Notes: a model not told the origin generated them from the sequence alone. Counted from the stretch's first letter, positions 7,379 through 15,476 are shown. The stretch is 37,677 bases of DNA from an uncultured Lewinella sp. (GCA_913057785.1 CAJXPD010000081.1:1-37677); one strand, 5' to 3'. Numbers and translations are program-made.

Positions 7379-9301
7379 TTAGTTCATGGATATCGTGAGT
7401 TCGACAGATACTCCTGATTCCTCCGGGTTGTTTTGAATATTGATCTTTCCCCGTGTTCCTAAACGTTCTCGGGTAATTTGAATGCCTTTGGAGATATGTA
7501 ATTGTGGAGATTTTTCATCCTCTGCCGGTAGTCCCACGCCATTGTCCTTTATTAGGCAGTGCAATTGCTCTTGCCCATCATCCCAATCGATATTGATCCA
7601 GATGTGTCCTTTTTCTTCCTTTGGCGCTATTCCATGCCAGATCGCATTCTCCACAAAAGGTTGGAGAATTAAAGGCGGTAATTCTAGTAGGGCAGCATCC
7701 ACATTTGCTGCTGTATGAATACTGTACTCTAAATGATCTTCTAGCCGCTCCTTTTCAATGTCAAGATAGAGCTTTAAGGTATCCAGCTCTTGGGCCAGTG
7801 TATGTTCAGGGAGTTTTGATTGATCTAGTACCCTGCGGATTAATGAACTGAATTTACCTAAAAACTCATTCCCTTGAATCAACTTTTGATTCACAAAGAA
7901 ACCTTGTATAGCATTCAAGGCGTTAAAGATGAAGTGCGGGTTCATCTGAGCCCTTAGCAGTCCATATTGCAGTTCGGCTTGTCTCTTTTCCAATCGAAGT
8001 ACTTTGTTCTTTTGCCGGACGTGGTACAGCCAATACAATCCTGCCAGAAGTAGGACTAGGATGAGTACGCTCAATCCCAGAAGGTTCATGCGATGATGCT
8101 GTGCCTGTAGCTCTAGTTGCGACTCCGAAAGTTCTCGTTTGTACTGTGCCGTCTTGTATTTGACATCCAGATCCTGAAGATTCTTGGTCGTTTCAGCGGA
8201 CAGGAGAGAGTCTTTCAGCAGATGAGACCGTTGAAGAAAATCATAGGCTTTCATCCCATCATTTAACTTATAGTATAGGTCAGACAAATGCCTGTAGGTT
8301 TCACCCAGGGCAATCCATTGTTGAGTAGCCAGTAAATGACTAAGTCCTTCTTGAAAATACCGAAGACTTTCCTCCCATTTCCCTAGTTCTTTGGCAGCAA
8401 TACCAATATTGATATAGAAAGGACCATTGAGTTGCTCTGGGGCATATTCACTAGCCAAACTCAGAGCCGTAGTAAAGTCATCATAAGCTTTTTCAAATTT
8501 CTTTTGCTCCAAGAACAAGATCCCCCGATTATTGAGGATATCGGCGGCGAGATCGGGATTATTTGTGGTGACCCCTTGTGCGGTCTTGGGAGCCTCGGCT
8601 TTTGGCAAGCAAGCAAAAGCGGCATCGTAGGCAGCTTCTGCTTCATCAAACTGTTTCAAATCACTATAGTTAATACCAAGTAAACTATAGAGAGAAGACT
8701 TAATGAACCAATGATCCAATTCGGTGGCTAGCTTCAAGCCTTCTTGGGCGCGAGCGATGGAAGCTTCCGCCTTGAAAGCATCAGTCAAGCAGGCGGCGTG
8801 ATTGAAGAGAAAGATGAGAAGTTTGTGCTTTTCTTGCTGCTTTCTCGCCCATTCCTCAGCCTGATGATAGCCTTGTACCGCTCGCTCAAAGGCTCCCACT
8901 TGACATAGCTGTCTTCCCATATTATTCAGCACTGCGGACAGCTCTGAGCTATCAGGGATAGAGAAAAAGTAATGATAAGCCGAATCGTAAAGCGCTATGG
9001 CTTTTTCGGCATACCCGAGGTAGGCTTCGGTTAAAGCTAGATTTTTGTAGGCTTTACCGGTGCCATAATCATCTTGTAAGTTTCGAGACAAGGACAAAGC
9101 CTCTAGCGCATGTTGATATGCAAGGGCGGAATCCGTCGGGTGATACTGATAAGCGATGTCATTGAGCAAGGTCATTCTGACTGCTGGTTCGCTCGTCTGG
9201 CGCAGTTGCTGCTCTAAGCTATCCATTTGCCCGACCATATCAACACCAGTTAACAGAAAGACTCCAATAGGTACAATGTAACGAAGGAAATAATATCTCA
9301 T
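7379..9301 (-). CDS. TPR-containing sensor histidine kinase (LytS/YehU type)
   Basis: 640 residues: N-terminal signal segment (about 1-22), a long periplasmic TPR array (about 30-365, for example YLGYAEKAIALYDSAYHYF, KKFEKAYDDFTTAL, GKWEESLRYFQEGL), a coiled segment (about 375-405), one membrane span (about 406-426), then a His_kinase domain with the phospho-acceptor H456 in AQMNPHFIFNALNAIQ and an HATPase_c domain with the N box (FVENAIWHGI) and G box (IKDNGVGLP). This is the usual Bacteroidota layout for kinases paired with LytTR regulators. The TPRs probably sense a protein or peptide in the periplasm; the ligand is unknown. It is followed 14 bases later by its response regulator. Confidence 0.92.
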   Translation of the reverse strand: MRYYFLRYIVPIGVFLLTGVDMVGQMDSLEQQLRQTSEPAVRMTLLNDIAYQYHPTDSALAYQHALEALSLSRNLQDDYGTGKAYKNLALTEAYLGYAEKAIALYDSAYHYFFSIPDSSELSAVLNNMGRQLCQVGAFERAVQGYHQAEEWARKQQEKHKLLIFLFNHAACLTDAFKAEASIARAQEGLKLATELDHWFIKSSLYSLLGINYSDLKQFDEAEAAYDAAFACLPKAEAPKTAQGVTTNNPDLAADILNNRGILFLEQKKFEKAYDDFTTALSLASEYAPEQLNGPFYINIGIAAKELGKWEESLRYFQEGLSHLLATQQWIALGETYRHLSDLYYKLNDGMKAYDFLQRSHLLKDSLLSAETTKNLQDLDVKYKTAQYKRELSESQLELQAQHHRMNLLGLSVLILVLLLAGLYWLYHVRQKNKVLRLEKRQAELQYGLLRAQMNPHFIFNALNAIQGFFVNQKLIQGNEFLGKFSSLIRRVLDQSKLPEHTLAQELDTLKLYLDIEKERLEDHLEYSIHTAANVDAALLELPPLILQPFVENAIWHGIAPKEEKGHIWINIDWDDGQEQLHCLIKDNGVGLPAEDEKSPQLHISKGIQITRERLGTRGKINIQNNPEESGVSVELTISMN

Positions 9302-9520
9302 GCTACTGACTTTTACAAGGCATAATGTTGAATGTTTAATGAAAAATTAGACTCTCCCTCAAGCTAAATATCATCTCTTAACCCCCCAAACATTATCCAT
9401 TCAACACAAAGCACTGAAAATTAAACATTCTTCATTCAACATCCCCACTAATCATTTTTCGTTAAAAACTATTCATTAAAAACTATTCATTCAACATTCT
9501 TCATTCAACATTCTTCATTA
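9302..9520. repeat. AT-rich intergenic region with tandem 14-mers
   Basis: Between the kinase start and the gene ending at 9644 there is no ORF. TAAAAACTATTCAT occurs twice in tandem (9463-9476, 9477-9490), directly followed by TCAACATTCTTCAT twice in tandem (9491-9504, 9505-9518). A related 14-mer TAAACATTCTTCAT lies at 9422-9435, and the inverted form (AATGTTGAATG, about 9324-9334) lies near the left end. All units share TTCAT/ATTCAAC words with the heptad repeat at 37646-37677. No coding or RNA function is evident. Confidence 0.75.
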
Positions 9521-9525
9521 CAAAG

Positions 9526-9574
9526 AGGCCTGCCCAGTCCTAAGAGCCTAAACTCTTCTAACTCGGCAGACCTT
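9526..9574 (-). terminator. Two-stem hairpin 3' of the gene ending at 9644
   Basis: AGGCCTGCC (9526-9534) pairs with GGCAGACCT (9565-9573) with one G-T wobble, enclosing an inner stem AAGAG (9542-9546) / CTCTT (9553-9557). It lies 70 bases after the minus-strand stop. There is no clean T-run, so it could be a processing or bidirectional stem rather than a terminator. Confidence 0.4.
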
Positions 9575-9643
9575 ACTTTAAACGTCTACTGTCTTGTCTA
9601 TACTTCCGTAATTCTTAAATGTTACAATTGCAGTATGATCCCA

Positions 9644-10729
9644 CTATTTAAGTGAACAATCATAAGCTTTCTTGCCGTAAGCACTGTAAATCTTAGTTCT
9701 CCCGTATCCGCCACCGCTATAATCTTGTAGGAAAAGGATATGCTCCAAAAAACACTGTCCGGTATTGTCTCGGTAAGTGATGGCAGCAATCCGCTGTCTG
9801 CTTACAGGCCTTCCGGTGATATCGTTGTTTACGGCCCACTTGCGACTGGTGATGATGGCACTGGTGGGCTTATGGTTGGGCGAGGCTGCACCGGCTACCC
9901 GCATAAAGTCTGCTTCCAGCGCGGCATCCTGTACGTCAGCCACCGGAAGCTCTGAAACCACCGCAGCTTTCTGTTGATTGCTACGCGCCTGATTTAAGAT
10001 CTGACCTTTGTTGGCCTGCATATCGTCCACCCGTTTGGTGTAGGCTTGTAGTGTCTGATTCTGTGGGGCGACTTGCCGATAGGATTTGACGTAGAAGACC
10101 AATTCGCGCATGTCTCCATCAAAGAAGTTCTCAACATGTGTGCCTTCCAGTTCAGCTATCTTTTTGTCCACCTGCTCCTTAAACTTTACCTCCACTAGGA
10201 CTTTATCAAAATCCTTGATATCTCCTTCTAACTGAAGCGTCCTTTGTTGGGTGAAGTCATTAGATTTTGCAAAAGATTCACTGGCTTTAAATTGTTGAAT
10301 CATCGCAAGCACTTTCTCACGATCGAAAGACTTCATGTTGTCCCAGAGGTATTGGCAGCGAGAAAAGGGATTGGCCTGCTTCAGTGTGATGAACTTGCTG
10401 GCCCAGTTGCCAATTTCGCTCTCCACATCGTGCATTTGTAAGCGGTTCGCTTTCTGGGCATCAAATCCGGATTGCCATTGCTCTAGTTTGGCTACCTGAT
10501 CAGCTATGTCATCACCAAACCCCTTTTTGACCAGTTTCTTCATGTAGTACATGGCGTTCTTGACAAACTTCTTGCCATTGCTAGTATCTCCTGTTTTCAT
10601 ATAGTTTTCGGCTTTTTGATAGAATTTGATAAAGTTCTTGTAGTCAAAATCATCTTGAAGGGGCTTGTCCTGGCTCATGATTGGGCTTGAAAGGATTAAG
10701 AGTAAAAAAAGGGATGTTATGTATTTCAT
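9644..10729 (-). CDS. Exported protein of unknown function
   Basis: 361 residues with a clear signal peptide (MKYITSLFLLLILSSPIMSQ). I do not recognise a family. The first 270 residues are rich in Lys, Gln, Glu and Asp and look largely helical, possibly coiled (for example NAMYYMKKLVKKGFGDDI, FKEQVDKKIAELEG). The last 85 residues differ: PTSAIITSRKWAVNNDI, then ITYRDNTGQCFLEHILFLQDY and a glycine/tyrosine-rich end, likely a small beta domain with two cysteines. It starts 7 bases after the lipoprotein gene at 10737 and is probably the last gene of a three-gene exported-protein operon (12680 to 9644). It could be a stress-response or lipid-binding type protein, but nothing in the sequence fixes that. 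Confidence 0.75.
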   Translation of the reverse strand: MKYITSLFLLLILSSPIMSQDKPLQDDFDYKNFIKFYQKAENYMKTGDTSNGKKFVKNAMYYMKKLVKKGFGDDIADQVAKLEQWQSGFDAQKANRLQMHDVESEIGNWASKFITLKQANPFSRCQYLWDNMKSFDREKVLAMIQQFKASESFAKSNDFTQQRTLQLEGDIKDFDKVLVEVKFKEQVDKKIAELEGTHVENFFDGDMRELVFYVKSYRQVAPQNQTLQAYTKRVDDMQANKGQILNQARSNQQKAAVVSELPVADVQDAALEADFMRVAGAASPNHKPTSAIITSRKWAVNNDITGRPVSRQRIAAITYRDNTGQCFLEHILFLQDYSGGGYGRTKIYSAYGKKAYDCSLK

Positions 10730-10736
10730 GAGAATC

Positions 10737-11411
10737 TTATTTTGCTTCGATAATATTGGCTAGGAGTTGCCAGAATTCCATGGCTTCCCCTCGTAAAGGG
10801 GCTTCAGTCATGCCGGATTTAGCTATAAAATTTGGATCATTCAGTGCCTTTTCGATGACACTATCCTCTTGATGTTTTGAATTGGCCTTCAGATCCGCCA
10901 CCACTGCTGATCGAGTCGTACTGATGGCATCTAGATAGGCCCCAAAACTGCCAAGTGGCTGATAATCGTAGCCTCTGCATTGCAATGCAGTTGTTTTTCC
11001 GCCTTCCTGGATGGGTTGGGTGTCATATAAGATGGTCTCCTTGCTTTGTAATTCATCATTGCGGTCCAGATAGTATTTCCGGACAATGGGAATGAATCCA
11101 TCTTTATTCAACTCGAAATCAATGTCGTACTCAAAGTCTTTGTAGAAGGACTTAGATTCTTTCCGGGCGAAATTGTAGTACTTACCTTGATGAATGACGA
11201 TGATGCTCCCCATGTAGATGTCATAGAAATAAAAGCCATCCCATTGCTGATGTTGGGCTTTGGAGGAGCTGGTTTCTACTGCTTCCTCTGTGGGCGTATT
11301 GCTATTTGTAACTGCACTGCTGAGGGTGCTAGCTTCTTCTGTCTTGGGCTCCTTGGAACTGCAGGCGATCAGAAGAAGGAATAGGCTTGCTAGTATTAGA
11401 TGAGATTTCAT
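10737..11411 (-). CDS. Lipoprotein of unknown function
   Basis: 224 residues. A lipoprotein signal is plain: MKSHLILASLFLLLIACSS with the lipobox LIAC and lipidated C17. A Ser/Thr/Glu-rich linker (about 18-50) follows, then a compact domain starting WDGFYFYDIYMGSIIVIHQG, with repeated aromatic strands and an acidic region (FEYDIDFELNKDG). The C-terminal third (about 150-224) is helical. No known family recognised. The gene is 7 bases upstream of the exported protein at 9644 and 153 bases downstream of the one at 11565. The composite palindromic repeat lies in that 153-base gap. A surface-anchored partner of its neighbours is plausible but inferred only from position. Confidence 0.75.
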   Translation of the reverse strand: MKSHLILASLFLLLIACSSKEPKTEEASTLSSAVTNSNTPTEEAVETSSSKAQHQQWDGFYFYDIYMGSIIVIHQGKYYNFARKESKSFYKDFEYDIDFELNKDGFIPIVRKYYLDRNDELQSKETILYDTQPIQEGGKTTALQCRGYDYQPLGSFGAYLDAISTTRSAVVADLKANSKHQEDSVIEKALNDPNFIAKSGMTEAPLRGEAMEFWQLLANIIEAK

Positions 11412-11443
11412 AGGATGATGTTTTTAGTGTTTCCTGTCGAGTG

Positions 11444-11543
11444 AAACAACCGAAGTTGCTGAGGCTTAATCATCCGAAGTTTGTCTTTGTCTGGGCTAAA
11501 AGAAACTTCGGATGACTCTCCCTGCAAACTTCGGTTGTTTGCG
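11444..11543. repeat. Palindromic repeat, copy C (nested double palindrome)
   Basis: Outer arms AAACAACCGAAGTT (11444-11457) and AACTTCGGTTGTTT (11527-11540) pair over 14 bases without mismatch. Inside, CATCCGAAGTTT (11471-11482) pairs perfectly with AAACTTCGGATG (11503-11514) around a 20-nt loop. Both pairs carry the core CCGAAGTT/AACTTCGG found in the copies at 15118 and 22666, and the right outer arm ends in GTTTGCG as they do. The outer arms have CAACCG/CGGTTG where the others have CATCCG/CGGATG, a compensatory change. Confidence 0.85.
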
Positions 11544-11564
11544 GCATTGGCATTGGACCTGGTG

Positions 11565-12680
11565 TTACTTCCTTTTATACCAAAACTGCTGAGGTCCACC
11601 TTCGACGATGGTGAGCGGATCTTGATGCACCTTTCGATCTTGTGCTGGATGCTGGATGAATTTCCCATTCTTGACTTGGAAAGGAAAGTGTCGCTTCAGT
11701 TCTTGGCCAGTGCAATCCTTGGTGTACACGATCATTTCGTATTGGCCATCCGTGAAGTCGCTCTTTTTGACCTGCTGCCAGACATCTGGGTTGGTACCGG
11801 GAATTTTGGTGACCTGTACCGAATTGTTGATCCATTTGGTACGAGTAGAACCGCCGGTATTGTAGTCCTTGGGTGAATTGAAACTGCCTTTCTTTGAGCC
11901 TTGCATGCGACTATCATAGGCACCGAAGATTTTGCCATTTTTTAGCAACTCATACTTGAATTTGTAGTCGCAGTTCTTTTCGACTCGAAACTTGTTTTCC
12001 ACATTGGTGGTCGTATTGTCAATGAAGTGGTGCCAAACCATCAGGTCCTTATCAGAATAACTGGAAAAGTCAAAGTAATTCCAGTCTTCCCATGGTCCTT
12101 TGAGGAATAGACAGGAGGTAAAAGCCGCATAAGGATCATCCACTTTTTTCTCAATGACTTCGAAAGGAAAGGTGTAATAGAGTTTGCCAGCCGCATAGAA
12201 ATCCAGTCGATAGGTTCCCTTGCCAATTTGAATAAAATCCTCCGTTTCGTGGACTTGCTTCTGATTCATTATTGATCCTACTTTCAGAACGGGATTAACC
12301 GAGTAATGAAATCTGCCGGCTATTTCTTTGGTTTCACTATTGACGACATCTGCATACAATAAAAGATCTTCTTTTTTGTAGCTGTCGTAGTTGGCTTTGT
12401 CTCCTTTTTTAGTAGCGGTGGGAAGAAAGGAAACGGCTAGATTTGGGGTGCTAAGTTTGCCATCAATGGTCATCTTGATACCGCCGGAAAGCAGGCTTTC
12501 CATGGTAATGGCAGGCATGAAAGGGGAAGAGGCAAAATCGAGCTCTATGCCGCCGCCTTGTGCTTTGGACTTCTTTAGCCCCAATTTGTTTTTGAGTTTA
12601 CCGAGTTGGGCGTGGGTAGGAGAGAGTGGTATTAGGCTGACCAAAACCACCAAAAAGAGCGTCCAGTTTAGTCTTTTCAT
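11565..12680 (-). CDS. Exported protein of unknown function
   Basis: 371 residues from ATG 12680, chosen because a signal peptide starts exactly there (MKRLNWTLFLVVLVSLIPLS, cleavage near THAQ); the open frame extends about 75 codons upstream without one. After a basic stretch (KLKNKLGLKKSK) come two beta-rich domains: about 40-180 (for example GKGTYRLDFYAAGKLYYTFP) and about 190-355, starting SCLFLKGPWEDWNYF and including NCDYKFKYELLKNGK and DGQYEMIVYTKDC. The two domains end in similar phrases (YYTFPFEVIEKK, KRHFPFQVKNGK), suggesting an internal duplication. No named family recognised. It heads the run of three exported-protein genes on this strand. Function unknown; perhaps a cell-surface or adhesion-type protein. 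Confidence 0.75.
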   Translation of the reverse strand: MKRLNWTLFLVVLVSLIPLSPTHAQLGKLKNKLGLKKSKAQGGGIELDFASSPFMPAITMESLLSGGIKMTIDGKLSTPNLAVSFLPTATKKGDKANYDSYKKEDLLLYADVVNSETKEIAGRFHYSVNPVLKVGSIMNQKQVHETEDFIQIGKGTYRLDFYAAGKLYYTFPFEVIEKKVDDPYAAFTSCLFLKGPWEDWNYFDFSSYSDKDLMVWHHFIDNTTTNVENKFRVEKNCDYKFKYELLKNGKIFGAYDSRMQGSKKGSFNSPKDYNTGGSTRTKWINNSVQVTKIPGTNPDVWQQVKKSDFTDGQYEMIVYTKDCTGQELKRHFPFQVKNGKFIQHPAQDRKVHQDPLTIVEGGPQQFWYKRK

Positions 12681-12965
12681 TTTCTTAGTTTTAAAGGATT
12701 GAAGTCCTGCTTGAGGACTGAGTATTGAAATAGAAATTGTTTGATGCGCTTCTGAAATAATGGGGGAGGGTATGCCCACAAAAGTAGGAGGCAGGAAGAC
12801 CGTCATCAAGCTAGATTGATGGCCTGGCAAGGATCTTTGATTTCCTGGTAGAAAGAAGGTGAAATTCGGTAGAGAAGGTAGAGTGGAACTAGTAGGGTGT
12901 GACAAGAGAGGAAGCAGCAGTTCTCCGTGGGAGGAGGAACTTACTGCCTAGGCGAGCCAGTTAGG
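12681..12965. other. Intergenic stretch with a possible terminator
   Basis: Between two minus-strand genes. No gene is seen. A bulged hairpin at 12919-12941 (AGTTCTCC with GGAGGAACT, 6-nt loop) lies just after the stop of the PagL-like gene and, read on the minus strand, is followed by a pyrimidine-rich run, so it may terminate that transcript. Confidence 0.35.
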
Positions 12966-13622
12966 CTATTTAGGTTTTCCCCATCTCCATAGATAGGTAA
13001 GGTGGAATCCATTCCCATCTTCTCCAGGGTTTGGATCTAGAAGTCCATTATTAGATTGATGTAAGTGCCCGTAGCTGAGTCGTAGTTTATGCTCATTGGG
13101 TAGCGTATATTCTACGCCTAGTTGAGAGCTCAGGTTGAAGGTGAATTGTGTACCCTCTGGCGGAAACTTACTGAAGCCATGAAACAAGCCAGCCCCGTAC
13201 TCCAGGTAGGGACTAAAACGCTTTCTTCCGAAAAGATGCCAACGGTAGAAGGACATTATACCCATTCCCCAACCATTTTTCTCCGGATAGAGCCATTGTT
13301 GAGTATTCCATTCTATTCCCAGACCAAACCAAGGCGCCAGTCTAGCCTCGATCCCGAAATTTTCTAGCAGTACGGTTCCTCGAGTGGTACCGATCAGGCC
13401 GGTGCGGACTTGGTAGAAGTGAAGGTCTTTTTCCTCCTGTAGCACCCATTCTGATAGACCATAGGAGAGCGTTGCCGCCGTGATAACACGAAGGAAGGAA
13501 GGTTGGTCATTGAGTTGGATGCCATTGCCATTCAGACCAGGAATGCCAATCCATTCCCCATCTTGAGCAGATAACAAGAGGGGCAGGCAAAGCAGGGGTA
13601 AGATGATTTTGTATCGATTCAT
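12966..13622 (-). CDS. PagL-like acyloxyacyl hydrolase (lipid A 3-O-deacylase)
   Basis: 218 residues: signal peptide (MNRYKIILPLLCLPLLLSAQ) and then alternating amphipathic strands typical of an eight-stranded outer-membrane barrel (LAPWFGLGIEWNTQQWLY, FSPYLEYGAGLFHGF, LRLSYGHLHQSNNG), ending in an aromatic strand (FHLTYLWRW). The catalytic His-x-Ser of PagL is matched by H188-Q189-S190, followed by the characteristic DPNPGEDGNGF. PagL removes the 3-hydroxyacyl chain from lipid A in the outer membrane. The gene is monocistronic as far as can be seen, and divergent from the oxidoreductase at 13821. Identification rests on the motif and barrel pattern, without alignment. Confidence 0.75.
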   Translation of the reverse strand: MNRYKIILPLLCLPLLLSAQDGEWIGIPGLNGNGIQLNDQPSFLRVITAATLSYGLSEWVLQEEKDLHFYQVRTGLIGTTRGTVLLENFGIEARLAPWFGLGIEWNTQQWLYPEKNGWGMGIMSFYRWHLFGRKRFSPYLEYGAGLFHGFSKFPPEGTQFTFNLSSQLGVEYTLPNEHKLRLSYGHLHQSNNGLLDPNPGEDGNGFHLTYLWRWGKPK

Positions 13623-13697
13623 ACGTAGATTTTAGTAGTAAAGGATAGATTCTTAATAAAGACAGTGGAACCTGACTTAACCCTACCCATCAAGCCA

Positions 13698-13744
13698 GAT
13701 ATCCAGAGTTTACATTAGCAGATCCTTGGGAAACTTCGGATATC
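13698..13744. repeat. Palindromic repeat, degenerate copy D
   Basis: GATATCCAGAGTTT (13698-13711) and AAACTTCGGATATC (13731-13744) pair at 12 of 14 positions around a 19-nt loop. The right arm has the full AACTTCGGAT core of the family; the left arm has lost it by a two-base change. It lies in the shared upstream region of the divergent genes at 13622 and 13821. Confidence 0.6.
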
Positions 13745-13820
13745 TACTACCCTGGAGGATAATTAAGGGAGTACATAGTATCCGTTTATCTTTACCAGGC
13801 AAAATAAATCCAAAGGGAAT

Positions 13821-14900
13821 ATGAAAGTAGCACTAGTTGGAACCGGTCTGATTGCCCATACGCACGTACAGGCCTTACAATCTTTAGGGCATCAGGTGGT
13901 GGCAGTAGTAAATCGGAGTCAAGAAGGAGGCGAAGCCTTCGCCCGACAATGGAACATCCCAAGTTGTAGCACCAGCTTTGCGGATGCCCTATCCGATGAG
14001 GTGGAGGTAGTGCATATCTGTACGCCGCCTGCACTACACTATGATATGATCAAATCATCGCTGTTGGCGGGTAAGCATGTCGTTTGCGAAAAGCCCATGT
14101 GCATCGAACCCGAACGCGCCAAAGAACTTACAGGGCTTGCTCAAGAAAAAGGCTTGATTGGAGCCGTCGTCTTCAATGTGCGCTTTCACGAAGCCTCCCA
14201 ACATGCTAAAGGTAAACTAGCCGATCCAGCCTTTGGTCGGATTCGCCTCATTCATGGCTCCTACCTCCAGGAATTTCACGCCCTGCCCGACTACTACTCC
14301 TGGCGCTACCAGCCTGAACTAGCCGGTCCCATGCGCGCCCTCACGGAAATTGGTTCCCATTGGCTGGATTTAGTACGTTATTGGACCGGTCTTGAAATTG
14401 AGTCCGTTTCTGCGCAGTTTGCTGCCTTTGATTCCGAAAGGAAACTACGAGAAGGAATGATGCATAGAGGAGGGGAGGGGGAGTTGCTAAAGGTGGCCTC
14501 TGAAGATGTGGCTATGCTAAGTCTGCGGTTTTCGAATGGAGCGATCGGTAATGTAGTGCTGTCGGAGGTTTCCCACGGAAGAAGTAATCGTTTGCAGTTA
14601 GAAATCACGGGTACCCAGCAGTCCCTTTGGTGGAATAATGAAGAGCCTTACCAACTACAGCTAGGCGAGAAGTTCCAAGGCTATCAGACGCTCACCTTTC
14701 CCTTCGGAGATGGCTTTGGGCAGACTTTCAAGGCTTGCTTTGCAGCTATCTACGCTGATATTGAAAAAGGAGAAACTAGCCTCGATCACCCCTACGCTAG
14801 TTTTGAGGATGGGTATCGGAATGCAGCGGTGTGTATGGCGGCGTATCGGAGTGCAGCTGAGGATGGAAAATGGATGATTTTAATGGACGATGTTGATTGA
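13821..14900 (+). CDS. Gfo/Idh/MocA-family NAD(P)-dependent oxidoreductase
   Basis: 359 residues, the usual family length. N-terminal Rossmann fold with the dinucleotide loop GTGLIAHTHV (about 7-16) and the family motif CEKPM (about 94-98). The C-terminal alpha/beta domain contains TEIGSHWLDLVRYWTG (about 175-190), holding the H182-type catalytic histidine, and a final segment of conserved family shape (YASFEDGYRNAAVCMAAYRSA). Members oxidise or reduce sugars, inositols and related cyclic compounds; the substrate cannot be read from the sequence. No sugar transporter or isomerase is adjacent. Transcribed alone, divergent from the PagL-like gene. Confidence 0.9.
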   Translation: MKVALVGTGLIAHTHVQALQSLGHQVVAVVNRSQEGGEAFARQWNIPSCSTSFADALSDEVEVVHICTPPALHYDMIKSSLLAGKHVVCEKPMCIEPERAKELTGLAQEKGLIGAVVFNVRFHEASQHAKGKLADPAFGRIRLIHGSYLQEFHALPDYYSWRYQPELAGPMRALTEIGSHWLDLVRYWTGLEIESVSAQFAAFDSERKLREGMMHRGGEGELLKVASEDVAMLSLRFSNGAIGNVVLSEVSHGRSNRLQLEITGTQQSLWWNNEEPYQLQLGEKFQGYQTLTFPFGDGFGQTFKACFAAIYADIEKGETSLDHPYASFEDGYRNAAVCMAAYRSAAEDGKWMILMDDVD

Positions 14901-15110
14901 AGAATGTGCAATGGTGGGAGATGTATAGATAGGCTTGAATGTGGAATTTGGTGCAGTTCTACCTCAATAGGTCTATTCAATTGATATTTTTCATGTCAAT
15001 TCTCGTAGGAGAGAAAATAGTAAGTATTGAACTCGTTTTTCATCTAACATATTCCTTAATTTGACTACGGAAAGGTTTAAGCAGTACATATAGCTAATTT
15101 TTCATGCAAA

Positions 15111-15190
15111 TGCATAAGCAAAACATCCGAAGTTTACCAAGGTGCGGCTATACGAAACTTCGGATGTTTGCGTACTGCCTACTGCATAAG
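15111..15190. repeat. Palindromic repeat, copy A, flanked by 8-bp direct repeats
   Basis: AAACATCCGAAGTTT (15121-15135) pairs perfectly over 15 bases with AAACTTCGGATGTTT (15155-15169), 19-nt loop; the right arm continues GCG. TGCATAAG occurs directly on both sides (15111-15118 and 15183-15190), like a target-site duplication. The arms match copy B (22666-22720), and the first ten loop bases agree with that copy at eight positions. Confidence 0.85.
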
Positions 15191-15213
15191 ACGCTCTGCT
15201 TGTTCTTGTAGGT

Positions 15214-15444
15214 ATGCAACTGCAAATCTTATTCAAAATGATCTCGACTGCTCGCATTTTCTTGCTGTTTATGTGTACCCTGCTACCCGTAGCAGCCTTT
15301 ACACAGCAGCCTGAGCAAACAGAGCTCCTACCAGCACCCGCCATTGCCATCTGGCGTGTACTTGATTCAGTTACGAATGGGGAAGGAGGTCTACTATCAG
15401 AAAGTCATGCTGCAAAGGTTATAGCCATCTTTCCGGATCAATAA
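15214..15444 (+). CDS. Possible small exported protein
   Basis: At most 76 codons. Starting from ATG 15238 the product would be 68 residues with a good signal peptide (MISTARIFLLFMCTLLPVAA, then FTQQPEQ) and a mature part of about 45 residues with no recognised motif (AIWRVLDSVTNGEGGLL). A strong intrinsic terminator on the same strand follows 33 bases after the stop, and the palindromic repeat lies upstream. I cannot tell a genuine small secreted peptide from a decayed gene. If real, the start at 15238 is preferred over 15214 because the signal peptide begins there. Confidence 0.45.
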   Translation: MQLQILFKMISTARIFLLFMCTLLPVAAFTQQPEQTELLPAPAIAIWRVLDSVTNGEGGLLSESHAAKVIAIFPDQ

Positions 15445-15476
15445 AGCCTTTGTAGCCAAAACCTATTTCAAGTAGC

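Noticed and set aside
11481..11876. Plus-strand 131-codon frame over the repeat and the 11565 gene
   Set aside because: It runs antisense through the exported protein and into the palindromic repeat; no motif.
12681..12905. Upstream extension of the exported protein at 11565
   Set aside because: The added 75 residues are Ser/Pro-rich and lie before a perfect signal peptide, so the start at 12680 is preferred.
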